Source: Holophagales bacterium (lineage in GTDB: Bacteria > Acidobacteriota > Holophagae > Holophagales > Holophagaceae). Taken from it: a DNA stretch of 8,233 nucleotides. Numbering within the stretch: position 1 is the stretch's first letter; each line of letters begins with the position of its first letter. The stretch is taken from the NCBI GenBank assembly GCA_031283145.1, contig JAITCJ010000124.1, positions 1 through 8,233 on the forward strand. The letters run 5' to 3'. Below, piece after piece: positions 1 to 6,354 of this stretch. The position numbers were made by a program, and so were the translations under genes. The notes under the pieces were generated by a model, which was not told the origin of the DNA, did no database searches, and saw nothing but the letters and a program-made list of their open reading frames with translations.

Positions 1-275
1 CTGCCCCCCTTTGCCCCCGTGCCGTCCCGGTGAACCTTGACGTGGGTCGCGTCTATCATCAGCCACTCGTAGTCGGGGTCGTCCTTCAGAACCTCCAGGA
101 GCCTCTCCCGCTCGCCGGCGTCCCGCCAGCGGCAGAAGCTGCGGTGCGTGTTGTTCCAGTCGCCGTAGCGGGGCGGCAGGTCGCGCCACACTGGGCGCTT
201 GCGTTACCACACCGTCAACGGCGCGCCGGTCCGCAACACCCAGAGGACGCCGTTGATGAATTTCCTGTTTATGTG
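1..275 (-). pseudogene. IS5-family (IS427-like) transposase fragment, interrupted by a stop and truncated
   Basis: Read on the minus strand in one frame, this stretch encodes a recognisable IS5-type transposase N-terminal half. It contains NRKFINGVLWVLRTGAP, then WRDLPPRYGDWNNTHRSF, then a segment with LMIDATHVKVHRDGTGAKGG. The Asp at 51-53 in that last segment should be the first acidic residue of the DDE catalytic triad. The usual first ~35 residues are missing on the proS side, and the other two catalytic residues lie beyond the window edge. The family normally reads GAP directly into WRDLPP. Here ten extra codons (189-218) sit between them and include a TAA stop at 204-206, so no full product can be made by normal decoding. 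G+C is about 69% by my count against about half next door, which supports foreign origin. No terminal inverted repeat or target duplication can be identified here. Confidence 0.82.
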
Positions 276-2044
276 TTCTCTGGTCTTTTCCGTTTGTCTC
301 GCTCCCGCGTTTCCATAACGGCATTCAGGAGTTCTTCCGGTTTGACTATTATCATTTCTTTGGTTCTGCGGTCGCGCAATTCGACATGACCGTCTTTTAA
401 ACCCTTTGCGCTAACAACGACTCTCAATGGAAAACCCAGCAGGTCGGCGTCCTTGAATCTTACGCCCGCTGTTAAGCCCTCGCGATCGTCCAGGAGTGTT
501 TCAATCCCGTTGGATTCCAAGGTTTTTTCCAGGTTTTCGGCTACGTTTAATATTTCGCTGTTAGCGGGATCCAGGCATAGCAGGTGAACATGGTAAGGGG
601 CCACAGGCCAAGGCCAGATAATACCGTCCGCGTCATAGTTCTGCTCGATAACCGCTGAAATTGTACGAGTAACGCCAAGGCCATAACATCCCATAACCAT
701 GGGGATTGCCTTGCCATCCGCGTCTAAATATGTACAGCCCATTGAAGCGGAGTACTTTGTGCCTAATTTAAAAACCTGGCCGACTTCTATACCCCTGAAA
801 GCTTGAAAGCGTCCGCTCTTGCAACGGGGACAGGCGTCGCCCTCTATCGCCATCCTGAGATCAAAAAAGCCTTTGAACTGTTTTAAATCTCTGTCAGGCT
901 TGAAGCCAAAGTGGTGGTAATCGGTTTTATTCGCGCCGCAGGTTAAGTTGTACGCGCCCTCAAGACTTCTGTCGGCGTACATTGGAACGTCCAATTCAAC
1001 CGGACCTATGAACCCTGACTTAGCGCCGGACAGCCGTTCGGCTTCCTCAAGCGGCACTAATTCCATAGAATCGGCAATTAATAAATTGCGTAATTTGACC
1101 AGGTTTGGTTCGTGGTCGCTCCGAATCACAAGGCCAACGTCTCGGGTATTTTCGCCTTTCACAGCGCGGCAGAGATAAAATTTGCTCGCGTGATCCAGTG
1201 GCAGACCGTCGTGGTTCTCATCTTTGAAAGCGCGAGCTTGTTCTTCCATAGCGATAATGCCGGGCGTGGAAAAGTGGGCTTTCATCAGCGGGTGTTCCGC
1301 TTCTTGCGGGTAGGCCCAAGGAAGCTGGGGAGCTTCTGTTTTTTCCATGTTGCTGGTGTAATCGCAGGAATCGCAGGAAAGAATAGCGTCTTCGCCCGAA
1401 CCTGCCAGGACGTGAAATTCATGGGTAAAGGAACCGCCTATAGCGCCGCTGTCAGCTTCAACGGGTCTGAATTTAACACCAACACGGCTGAATATTCTTT
1501 TGTAGGCGTTGAACATCACCCAATATTCACGGTCGGCGTCTTCGTTGTTTATATGAAAGGAATAGCCGTCTTTCATAATAAATTCGCGGCAACGCATCAA
1601 GCCAAAGCGGGGCCTGATCTCATCGCGGAATTTACCCTGAAATTGAAACAGATTTATCGGTAATTGCTTATAGCTTTTAATGGTGCGGCGCACTATGTCG
1701 GTTATGACCTCTTCGTGCGTGGGGCCAAGGCAAAAATCTCCGTCTTTTCTGTCCTTAAAACGCAGCAGTTCTTTGCCGTAAAATTGCCAGCGGCCTGACT
1801 CCTGCCATAGTTCGGCAGGCTGGACGGCAGGCATCAGTAATTCCTGACAGCCGTCCGCTTCCAGTTCTTCCCTGACTATTTGCTGGAGCTTCTGGATACT
1901 GCGATGCGCTAATGGCAGATAATCATATATTCCCGCCGCCAGTTTCAGGATCATACCGGCGCGCATCATTAACTGCTGGCTTATTACATCCGCGTCTTTG
2001 GGGACTTCTCTCAATGTGTGAATAAGTGCTCGGCTTTGCTTCAT
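269..2044 (-). CDS. proS: Prolyl-tRNA synthetase (bacterial type, with editing insertion)
   Basis: ProS is a cytoplasmic class II synthetase that charges tRNA-Pro with proline. The 591 residues follow the bacterial architecture. Motif 1 (about 55-85) contains the MPAVQPAELWQESGRW signature, PTHEE is at 108-112, and motif 2 spans about 138-164 (KFRDEIRPRFG...EFIMKD). The INS editing domain lies at about 224-407 and retains the GAN...H region. Motif 3 includes GLGVTR with Arg460, and the C-terminal anticodon-binding domain (about 485-578) carries DDREGLTAGVRFKDADLLG. CxxC pairs at 224/227 and 405/408 flank the INS domain and could form a metal site. The start ATG has a weak GCGGA upstream (2051-2055) at 6-base spacing. 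The gene follows yqeY after 27 bases and is probably last in that operon. It is slightly longer than the ~570 residues usual for the family. The charged tail after about residue 578 and the stop lie at the junction with transposase sequence. Family assignment is secure. Confidence 0.97.
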   Translation of the reverse strand: MKQSRALIHTLREVPKDADVISQQLMMRAGMILKLAAGIYDYLPLAHRSIQKLQQIVREELEADGCQELLMPAVQPAELWQESGRWQFYGKELLRFKDRKDGDFCLGPTHEEVITDIVRRTIKSYKQLPINLFQFQGKFRDEIRPRFGLMRCREFIMKDGYSFHINNEDADREYWVMFNAYKRIFSRVGVKFRPVEADSGAIGGSFTHEFHVLAGSGEDAILSCDSCDYTSNMEKTEAPQLPWAYPQEAEHPLMKAHFSTPGIIAMEEQARAFKDENHDGLPLDHASKFYLCRAVKGENTRDVGLVIRSDHEPNLVKLRNLLIADSMELVPLEEAERLSGAKSGFIGPVELDVPMYADRSLEGAYNLTCGANKTDYHHFGFKPDRDLKQFKGFFDLRMAIEGDACPRCKSGRFQAFRGIEVGQVFKLGTKYSASMGCTYLDADGKAIPMVMGCYGLGVTRTISAVIEQNYDADGIIWPWPVAPYHVHLLCLDPANSEILNVAENLEKTLESNGIETLLDDREGLTAGVRFKDADLLGFPLRVVVSAKGLKDGHVELRDRRTKEMIIVKPEELLNAVMETRERDKRKRPENT

Positions 2045-2071
2045 TTTGTATCCGCTGGGTTCAGATTCCCG

Positions 2072-2521
2072 TTATGACAAGATGCTCTGAACTATCTGGT
2101 TCGCCGTCTTGCCATCGTAATTGCCGCCGTGTGTAACTTGCAGGGTTTTCATGACCTTGCCTGTGTCTTTTTTGGTCTGCGCGCCAGTTTCTGCTATGGC
2201 GGCTCTGACCGCGCTTTCCAGCGCCTCGCCCTCAAGCATTGCCGGCAGATATGTTTTTAAAATTTCAATTTCAGCCGCCTCTTGCTCGGCCTTATCCGAG
2301 CGGCCGGCTTTAGTGAATTGCTCAACGCTGTCTTCCCTCGACTTAATAAGGCGCTTGAGAACGGTCAATGCTTCGGCGTCAGAGAGTACCCCCTGAGGTC
2401 CCAGTCCCTTGGCCACAGCCTCATTGCGATAAGCGGTTAACGCTGAACGCAGAACCAGCGTCCGCGCCGAATCTTTTGCCAACATTGACGCTTTTAAATC
2501 AGATTGCAGGCTGTCCAGCAT
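2072..2521 (-). CDS. yqeY: GatB/YqeY domain protein
   Basis: This 149-residue protein matches the YqeY family in length and layout. An N-terminal helical part starts MLDSLQSDLKASMLAKDS and continues with LRSALTAYRNEAVAKG. A central helix pair holds VLKRLIKSREDSVEQF and an EIEILKTYLP segment. The C-terminal GatB-like tail ends GGNYDGKTANQIVQSILS. The tail resembles the tRNA-contacting C-terminal domain of GatB, the amidotransferase subunit that makes Gln- or Asn-tRNA, but free-standing YqeY proteins have no firmly established reaction. No catalytic residues, signal peptide or membrane segment are visible. GGAG at 2527-2530 lies 5 bases before the ATG and supports this start. It sits 24 bases after the glycosyltransferase and 27 bases before proS, so co-transcription is likely. 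Proximity to a tRNA synthetase fits a tRNA-linked role, but that is inference. Confidence 0.93.
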   Translation of the reverse strand: MLDSLQSDLKASMLAKDSARTLVLRSALTAYRNEAVAKGLGPQGVLSDAEALTVLKRLIKSREDSVEQFTKAGRSDKAEQEAAEIEILKTYLPAMLEGEALESAVRAAIAETGAQTKKDTGKVMKTLQVTHGGNYDGKTANQIVQSILS

Positions 2522-2545
2522 AATTGCTCCACAAAAAACACAAAA

Positions 2546-3865
2546 TTATATCCGGTCAGCGCCCGCGATTTTTTTACGCGTTTCCATTATTTCCAGGTTG
2601 TCGGGAAACGCGGCAAGGCCTAAATTGAGGACATGCACAGCTTCTTCCAAGTCTCCCTGGCTATTCAGCACTTGCGCCACGAGCATGTGCCAGATGCCTT
2701 GCCCGCCTTTTGGTACCGCCTGTATGGCGTGCCAGGCGTCTTGAGCGACTCTGGCGTCTTTGCGCTTTGCGGACATGCCAACCAAAAATTCCCATAGCTT
2801 TTGATCCCGCGCGTTCTGGTCCAGACCCGCTTCCAATATTCTGCGCGCGTTTTCCGTGTCTCCGTCATCGTCAAAAATTTTGGCCAGACGGATAAAAGAC
2901 GCCGTATAGTTTGGGTCCGCGTCAATGGAGAGCAGACAAGTATCAACGGCTTCCTGAAGCCTGCCCAATTCTTGCAGAGCTTCCGCTTTCAGTTCCAAAA
3001 CAGCGGGGTCGGGTTCAGCGCCATTGTCAATCGGCGCTAGAAATTCCAGAGCTTCATCAGGTTTTCCGGTTGAAACCAGCGCTTTGGCGCCTCCCAAATA
3101 CACCAATGCGGGCGCGCCGCCTTTCAGTTTCAGATATGTCCGAGCGGATTCCAAAACCGTCAGCCAGTCCTCCAACATAAGGGCTTCTTGCAGCACATTG
3201 CCGTGCGCGATTGGGTCATTCGGGTGATCCTCGGCTTCCCGCTTGGCCAAATCCAAATATATAGGCTGTTTGTCTAAATCGCGCCGCGAGTCAATTTTGC
3301 CGAAATGATGAATAGTGGCATTTAAAAGCGTCGCTTTATGACCATGCTCCTTAAACCACTGCTCCACCGACTCATGTACGCGCCCAATATAAATAGGCGA
3401 ATCCTGTCTGCGGAACAAACGCAGGCTCTGTTGGGCTATATAGTGACTGCACGATGCCGATGGCTCAAAAGTGCCATCGTTCAGTTTAGCGGTACCGCCG
3501 GGGCCAAAGAGCGAGCCGCTGTTCAGGTAATTCCGAATACACAGCTTGTATCCTATGGCGCTTGGATCGAGTATGGCCTGTCGTATGATTTGGTGTTCTT
3601 CGGTGTTCAACAACTCATCCGCGTCAAGCGCCAATATCCAATCGCCGGTACACAGAGACAGTGATTTATTCCTCGCTTCGGCAAAATTTCCCGTCCAAGC
3701 GAACCGTTCGACACTCGCGCCATGAGAAGCCGCTATTTCCATGGTTTTATCCACTGAACCGGTATCAACAATAATCATCTCGTCAACCAGGTCCTTTGCA
3801 GAATCAAGGCACGCCCCCAGATTTTGGGCTTCGTCTCTGACAATCATAGCTAATGACAACTTCAT
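2546..3865 (-). CDS. Family 2 glycosyltransferase with C-terminal TPR repeats
   Basis: I place the start at the ATG at 3863-3865, giving 439 residues. It has GGAG 7 bases upstream, and the protein then opens with the usual MKLSLAMIVRDEAQNL of this family. An upstream in-frame ATG at 3902-3904 lacks a well-spaced ribosome site and would lie upstream of the predicted transcription start. The GT-A domain (about 1-190) carries nucleotide-sugar contacts IIVDTGSVDKT (Asp34, Asp39), the GNFAEARN segment, and the metal-binding DAD at 81-83 in LALDADE. Residues about 215-430 are predicted helical pairs of TPR type, with repeated A/L-rich helices ending in short Asp/Pro turns. There is no signal peptide or membrane segment, so it is probably cytoplasmic. 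The sugar donor and acceptor cannot be deduced; TPR domains in such enzymes often bind a protein or oligosaccharide partner. It is the first gene of the unit continuing into yqeY and proS. Confidence 0.88.
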   Translation of the reverse strand: MKLSLAMIVRDEAQNLGACLDSAKDLVDEMIIVDTGSVDKTMEIAASHGASVERFAWTGNFAEARNKSLSLCTGDWILALDADELLNTEEHQIIRQAILDPSAIGYKLCIRNYLNSGSLFGPGGTAKLNDGTFEPSASCSHYIAQQSLRLFRRQDSPIYIGRVHESVEQWFKEHGHKATLLNATIHHFGKIDSRRDLDKQPIYLDLAKREAEDHPNDPIAHGNVLQEALMLEDWLTVLESARTYLKLKGGAPALVYLGGAKALVSTGKPDEALEFLAPIDNGAEPDPAVLELKAEALQELGRLQEAVDTCLLSIDADPNYTASFIRLAKIFDDDGDTENARRILEAGLDQNARDQKLWEFLVGMSAKRKDARVAQDAWHAIQAVPKGGQGIWHMLVAQVLNSQGDLEEAVHVLNLGLAAFPDNLEIMETRKKIAGADRI

Positions 3866-3872
3866 CGTGTCT

Positions 3873-3876
3873 CTCC
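3873..3876 (-). promoter_or_regulatory. Ribosome binding site deciding the glycosyltransferase start
   Basis: The minus strand reads GGAG here, 7 bases before the ATG at 3865. This favours the internal start over the upstream in-frame ATG at 3904, which has only AAGG one base away. Confidence 0.7.
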
Positions 3877-3892
3877 GCCTTAGTTTATATTG

Positions 3893-3950
3893 TATAGCAA
3901 ACATACCTTAAAAACAGAGCGCAGCCTGTTTTTCTGCTCTGTTTGCTATA
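3893..3950. repeat. Interrupted inverted repeat spanning the divergent promoters
   Basis: TATAGCAAAC (3893-3902) is a perfect inverted copy of GTTTGCTATA (3941-3950). AAACAGAGC (3912-3920) is a perfect inverted copy of GCTCTGTTT (3936-3944). The right arm is therefore a continuous 15-base unit (3936-3950). Its left partner is split after TATAGCAAAC, with AAACAGAGC resuming 9 bases later. The inner pair could form a 9-base stem with a 15-base loop. Possible readings are an operator for a dimeric regulator, or a duplicated and inverted promoter. Confidence 0.75.
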
Positions 3951-3968
3951 TAATCAGTTTTATAGTCT

Positions 3969-3972
3969 GGAG
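3969..3972 (+). promoter_or_regulatory. Ribosome binding site deciding the murA start
   Basis: GGAG lies 6 bases before the ATG at 3979. The next in-frame upstream candidate, TTG at 3943, overlaps the predicted -10 box and would not be in the transcript. Confidence 0.75.
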
Positions 3973-3978
3973 AAAAGC

Positions 3979-5307
3979 ATGGATCGTCTGACTGTTTGTG
4001 GCGGTGCCGGTCTGAATGGCAAAATACCAATATCCGGAGCCAAAAACGCCGCGCTTCCATGTCTGGCCGCGTCATTGCTCGCGGCCAAAGAAATTGCGCT
4101 CACACATTTACCGGCTGTAGCTGATATTCGCACAATGATAAAGGTCTTACAAGCTCTGGGTTGTGATGTCTCTGCTGACAAATCTGAAGATGGTTTTGAA
4201 CTGTCAGCCATCATCAAGACCGATGGTCTTAAAAACAGCGAATTTAAGGCTCCCTACGATCTGGTCAAAACAATGCGGGCTTCAATACTCGTTTTAGGAC
4301 CTCTGTTGGCAAGATTTGGCAGGGCGTCAGTCAGTTTGCCGGGCGGATGCGCCATTGGAGCCAGACCGGTAAATCTGCATCTGGACGCGTTGCAGCGCAT
4401 GGGGGCGGAGATACGCATTGACGGCGGCTACGTAGAGGCTTCTGTCACCAATGGCCGCCTTGTTGGAATTGACCACACATTTGACAAGGTGAGTGTAGGC
4501 GCTACAGAAAACATTATGATGGCGGCTTGCCTGGCCAAAGGTACCACGGTTTTAAGAAACGCCGCCGTAGAGCCTGAAATCGGAGACCTAGCCCGAATGT
4601 TACAAGCAATGGGCGCTGGAATTGAGGGCATAGACACGCCGGTTTTGACAATACATGGAACAGATTCCATGAGCGGCTGCCGTTACGCTGTTATCCCAGA
4701 CCGAATTGAAGCCGGAACGTTTATATGCGCACTCGCCGCAACGGGCGGCGATGTCACGCTGGAACGAGCGGCTCCGGATGATTTAAGGCCGCTGATTGAC
4801 CTCATGACAAGGATTGGCTGCGATATTGATGAGATTGAAGATTGTGACAAGCGGGATGGCGCTACTTTCAAGCGTATGCGCGTCCACAGAGAGGCTGGCA
4901 GAGTTCTAAAGGCACGAGATGTAAGTACAGCGCCCCATCCCGGCTTTCCAACCGATTTGCAGGCCCAGGTAATGGCTGTAATGACACAGGCGGCCGGAAT
5001 CAGCATTATAAAAGAAACCATTTTTGAAAACCGTTTTCAGCACGCTATGGAATTGGAGCGACTTGGCGCCAACCTGCGCGTTGAGGGCAATACTGCTATA
5101 GTGGCCGGTTTGTCTCCATTGACAGGATGCACAGTCATGGCTACAGACCTTCGCGCCAGCGCCGCGCTTGTAATAGCGGGGCTTGTAGCGAATGGGGTTA
5201 CTACAATAGACCGCATTTACCATCTGGACAGAGGCTACGCGGGTATTGAGCGCAAACTGCAGGCAGTTGGAGCAAAAGTTCAGCGCGTCAAAGGCGGACG
5301 GGTGTAG
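3979..5307 (+). CDS. murA: UDP-N-acetylglucosamine 1-carboxyvinyltransferase (MurA)
   Basis: MurA transfers enolpyruvate from PEP to UDP-GlcNAc in the cytoplasm, the first committed step of peptidoglycan synthesis and the target of fosfomycin. Starting at the ATG with GGAG 6 bases upstream, the protein has 442 residues. Key residues are present: Lys22-Asn23 in GAKNAALP, Arg100 in KTMRAS, and the PEP-reactive Cys124 (E. coli Cys115) in LPGGCAIGARPVNLH. Cysteine at that position predicts the usual fosfomycin-sensitive form. Also present are Asp326 (E. coli Asp305) in GFPTDLQAQ, Arg392 (Arg371) in TDLRASAALV and Arg418 (Arg397) in HLDRGYAGIE. Compared with E. coli numbering, about 12 extra residues lie between the Cys and Asp sites, best placed at about 285-311, a charged stretch. 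It is followed by prs after 24 bases, so the two are probably co-transcribed from the divergent promoter region. Confidence 0.97.
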   Translation: MDRLTVCGGAGLNGKIPISGAKNAALPCLAASLLAAKEIALTHLPAVADIRTMIKVLQALGCDVSADKSEDGFELSAIIKTDGLKNSEFKAPYDLVKTMRASILVLGPLLARFGRASVSLPGGCAIGARPVNLHLDALQRMGAEIRIDGGYVEASVTNGRLVGIDHTFDKVSVGATENIMMAACLAKGTTVLRNAAVEPEIGDLARMLQAMGAGIEGIDTPVLTIHGTDSMSGCRYAVIPDRIEAGTFICALAATGGDVTLERAAPDDLRPLIDLMTRIGCDIDEIEDCDKRDGATFKRMRVHREAGRVLKARDVSTAPHPGFPTDLQAQVMAVMTQAAGISIIKETIFENRFQHAMELERLGANLRVEGNTAIVAGLSPLTGCTVMATDLRASAALVIAGLVANGVTTIDRIYHLDRGYAGIERKLQAVGAKVQRVKGGRV

Positions 5308-5322
5308 TCTATATATGTGTTT

Positions 5323-5326
5323 GAGG
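5323..5326 (+). promoter_or_regulatory. Ribosome binding site deciding the prs start
   Basis: GAGG lies 5 bases before the ATG at 5332. This ATG is preferred over the in-frame GTG at 5317, which has no purine-rich site and would add five residues not seen in the family. Confidence 0.75.
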
Positions 5327-5331
5327 AAACC

Positions 5332-6282
5332 ATGCAAGGTGATTTGAAAGTATTTTCAGGTTCCAGTCATAACGGGTTAGCCGCCGGCATCGCGTCCCAC
5401 ATTGGTATCCCGCTTGGAAAGACCCGAATCAACCGCTTCTCCAATGAGAACATCAAAGTAAAAATCGAAGAAAACGTCCGCGGAGCCGATGTCTTTGTTG
5501 TTCAGACGTCCTGTCCGCCCGTGAGTGACAACTTGGTGGAAATGCTGATCATGCTGGATGCCCTTAAATACTCCAGCGCGTCAAGGATCACGGCTGTTTT
5601 GCCCTATTTTCCATATGCCCGTTCCGACAAGAAAGACGAATCCCGCATTTCAATAACAGCTCGTCTGGTAGCTGATCTATTGCAAACCGCCGGTGCTGAC
5701 CGCGTTTTGACAATGACGCTCCATGCCCCGCAAATTCTGGGTTTTTTTCGGAATCCGGCGGATCAGTTAATGGCGCATCCCATTCTGATCAACTATTTCA
5801 AACAAAAAAACCTGTCAGATACAGTTGTGGTGGCCACTGACGCAGGTTCTGCAAAATTCGCGGGACATTTCGCCAAACGTATTGGAACCCCAATGGCTCT
5901 CATTGACAAACGCCGGACAGACGACACAGAAAGTCCGCAGAGCGTCGCCCTGATTGGTGATGTCAGTGGGAAAGACGTGATAATCTACGATGACGAAATC
6001 GCCACTGGCGGCTCAATTCGCGGAGCCGCCCGCATACTACGCGATTTTGGGGCAAAAGAGGTCTGTGTCGGCGTGACACACGGAGTCCTCTCCGGCAACG
6101 CGGCGGAAATTCTCAATAAAGCTGATTTAGACGAATTAGTCGTAACAGATACTATACCCATCACCGAACCCAAACTGTCATCCATAAAAAATCTGAAAAT
6201 TTTAACAACAGCGCCATTGTTCGGCGAAGCCATCAAGCGCATACACGCCGGACTGAGCCTAAGCGAACTGATGGAGGCGTAA
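5332..6282 (+). CDS. prs: Ribose-phosphate pyrophosphokinase (PRPP synthase), divergent motif type
   Basis: The enzyme makes PRPP from ribose 5-phosphate and ATP, for purine, pyrimidine, histidine, tryptophan and NAD synthesis. The 316-residue length is normal. The two-domain phosphoribosyltransferase fold is shown by an N-terminal FSGSS segment, ENVRGADVFVVQ (48-58), the active-site His131 in LHAPQILGFF, catalytic-loop Lys193-Arg194-Arg195 (DKRR), the PRPP loop DDEIATGG at 220-227, and VVTDTIP near the end. Several sites differ from the classical enzyme. FSNEN (36-40) replaces the adenine-contacting FSDGE. ARSDKKD (96-102) replaces ARQDRK. The conserved PNVAEVM after KRR is replaced by an unrelated stretch. 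From memory, a recognised minority branch of Prs proteins shares the SNEN, SDKKD and DDEI variants. PRPP synthase activity is therefore likely, but kinetics and allostery may differ. The gene follows murA by 24 bases. Confidence 0.92.
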   Translation: MQGDLKVFSGSSHNGLAAGIASHIGIPLGKTRINRFSNENIKVKIEENVRGADVFVVQTSCPPVSDNLVEMLIMLDALKYSSASRITAVLPYFPYARSDKKDESRISITARLVADLLQTAGADRVLTMTLHAPQILGFFRNPADQLMAHPILINYFKQKNLSDTVVVATDAGSAKFAGHFAKRIGTPMALIDKRRTDDTESPQSVALIGDVSGKDVIIYDDEIATGGSIRGAARILRDFGAKEVCVGVTHGVLSGNAAEILNKADLDELVVTDTIPITEPKLSSIKNLKILTTAPLFGEAIKRIHAGLSLSELMEA

Positions 6283-6322
6283 GAGTTCGTTCCATTAAGA
6301 TACGGCATTAGTAGCTTTCCCA

Positions 6323-6331
6323 TGTTATATT
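6323..6331 (+). promoter_or_regulatory. Possible extended -10 promoter upstream of the ArnA-type gene
   Basis: In the 72-base gap after prs, TG-T-TATATT forms an extended -10 box that would start transcription near 6338, about 17 bases before the GTG start. No convincing -35 hexamer lies 16-18 bases upstream. No terminator hairpin separates prs from the next gene, so read-through is equally possible. Confidence 0.35.
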
Positions 6332-6344
6332 GAAAACCAACAGT

Positions 6345-6348
6345 GAGG
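6345..6348 (+). promoter_or_regulatory. Ribosome binding site deciding the ArnA-type gene start
   Basis: GAGG lies 6 bases before the GTG at 6355, so translation should begin MKILILGVNGFIG, exactly at the first strand of the Rossmann fold. The in-frame GTG at 6343 overlaps this site and is disfavoured. Confidence 0.65.
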
Positions 6349-6354
6349 TTGCGT

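Larger units (their letters stand above)
3866..3978. promoter_or_regulatory. Divergent promoter region between glycosyltransferase operon and murA
   Basis: This 113-base gap is the only divergent intergenic region in the window. On the plus strand TTTGCTATATAAT (3942-3954) gives a -10 box TATAAT at 3949-3954, or the extended form TG-C-TATATA starting at 3944. On the minus strand the mirror sequence TTTGCTATACAAT (3901-3889) gives TG-C-TATACA or TACAAT. No good -35 hexamer is seen on either side, which fits extended -10 promoters. Transcripts would begin near 3961 and 3884, each about 19 bases before the chosen start codons, so leaders are very short. The boxes are about 50 bases apart, so the two polymerase footprints would overlap. 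Promoter calls are by eye. Confidence 0.55.

Noticed and set aside
30..389. Plus-strand open frame of 119 codons over the transposase fragment and proS end
   Set aside because: It is antisense to sequence with clear transposase and ProS similarity, has no ribosome site, and its length is explained by the high G+C of the region.
1361..1378. Tandem 9-base repeat (ATCGCAGGA twice) within proS
   Set aside because: It encodes the adjacent Cys-Asp-Ser pairs of a CxxC motif in frame, and two units are too few to suggest a variable repeat.
1112..1663. Plus-strand open frame of 183 codons
   Set aside because: It lies wholly antisense to proS, shows no recognisable domain and has no promoter or ribosome site.
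3912..3944. Hairpin AAACAGAGC/GCTCTGTTT as a transcription terminator
   Set aside because: It lies between two divergent starts, not after a gene, and no T-run follows the stem on either strand.
5308..5331. Promoter for prs in TATATATG after the murA stop
   Set aside because: The gap is only 24 bases, so a start from this box would fall at or after the prs ribosome site; co-transcription with murA is simpler.
6283..6354. Terminator or small RNA between prs and the ArnA-type gene
   Set aside because: No inverted repeat with a T-run and no recognisable RNA fold could be found in these 72 bases.
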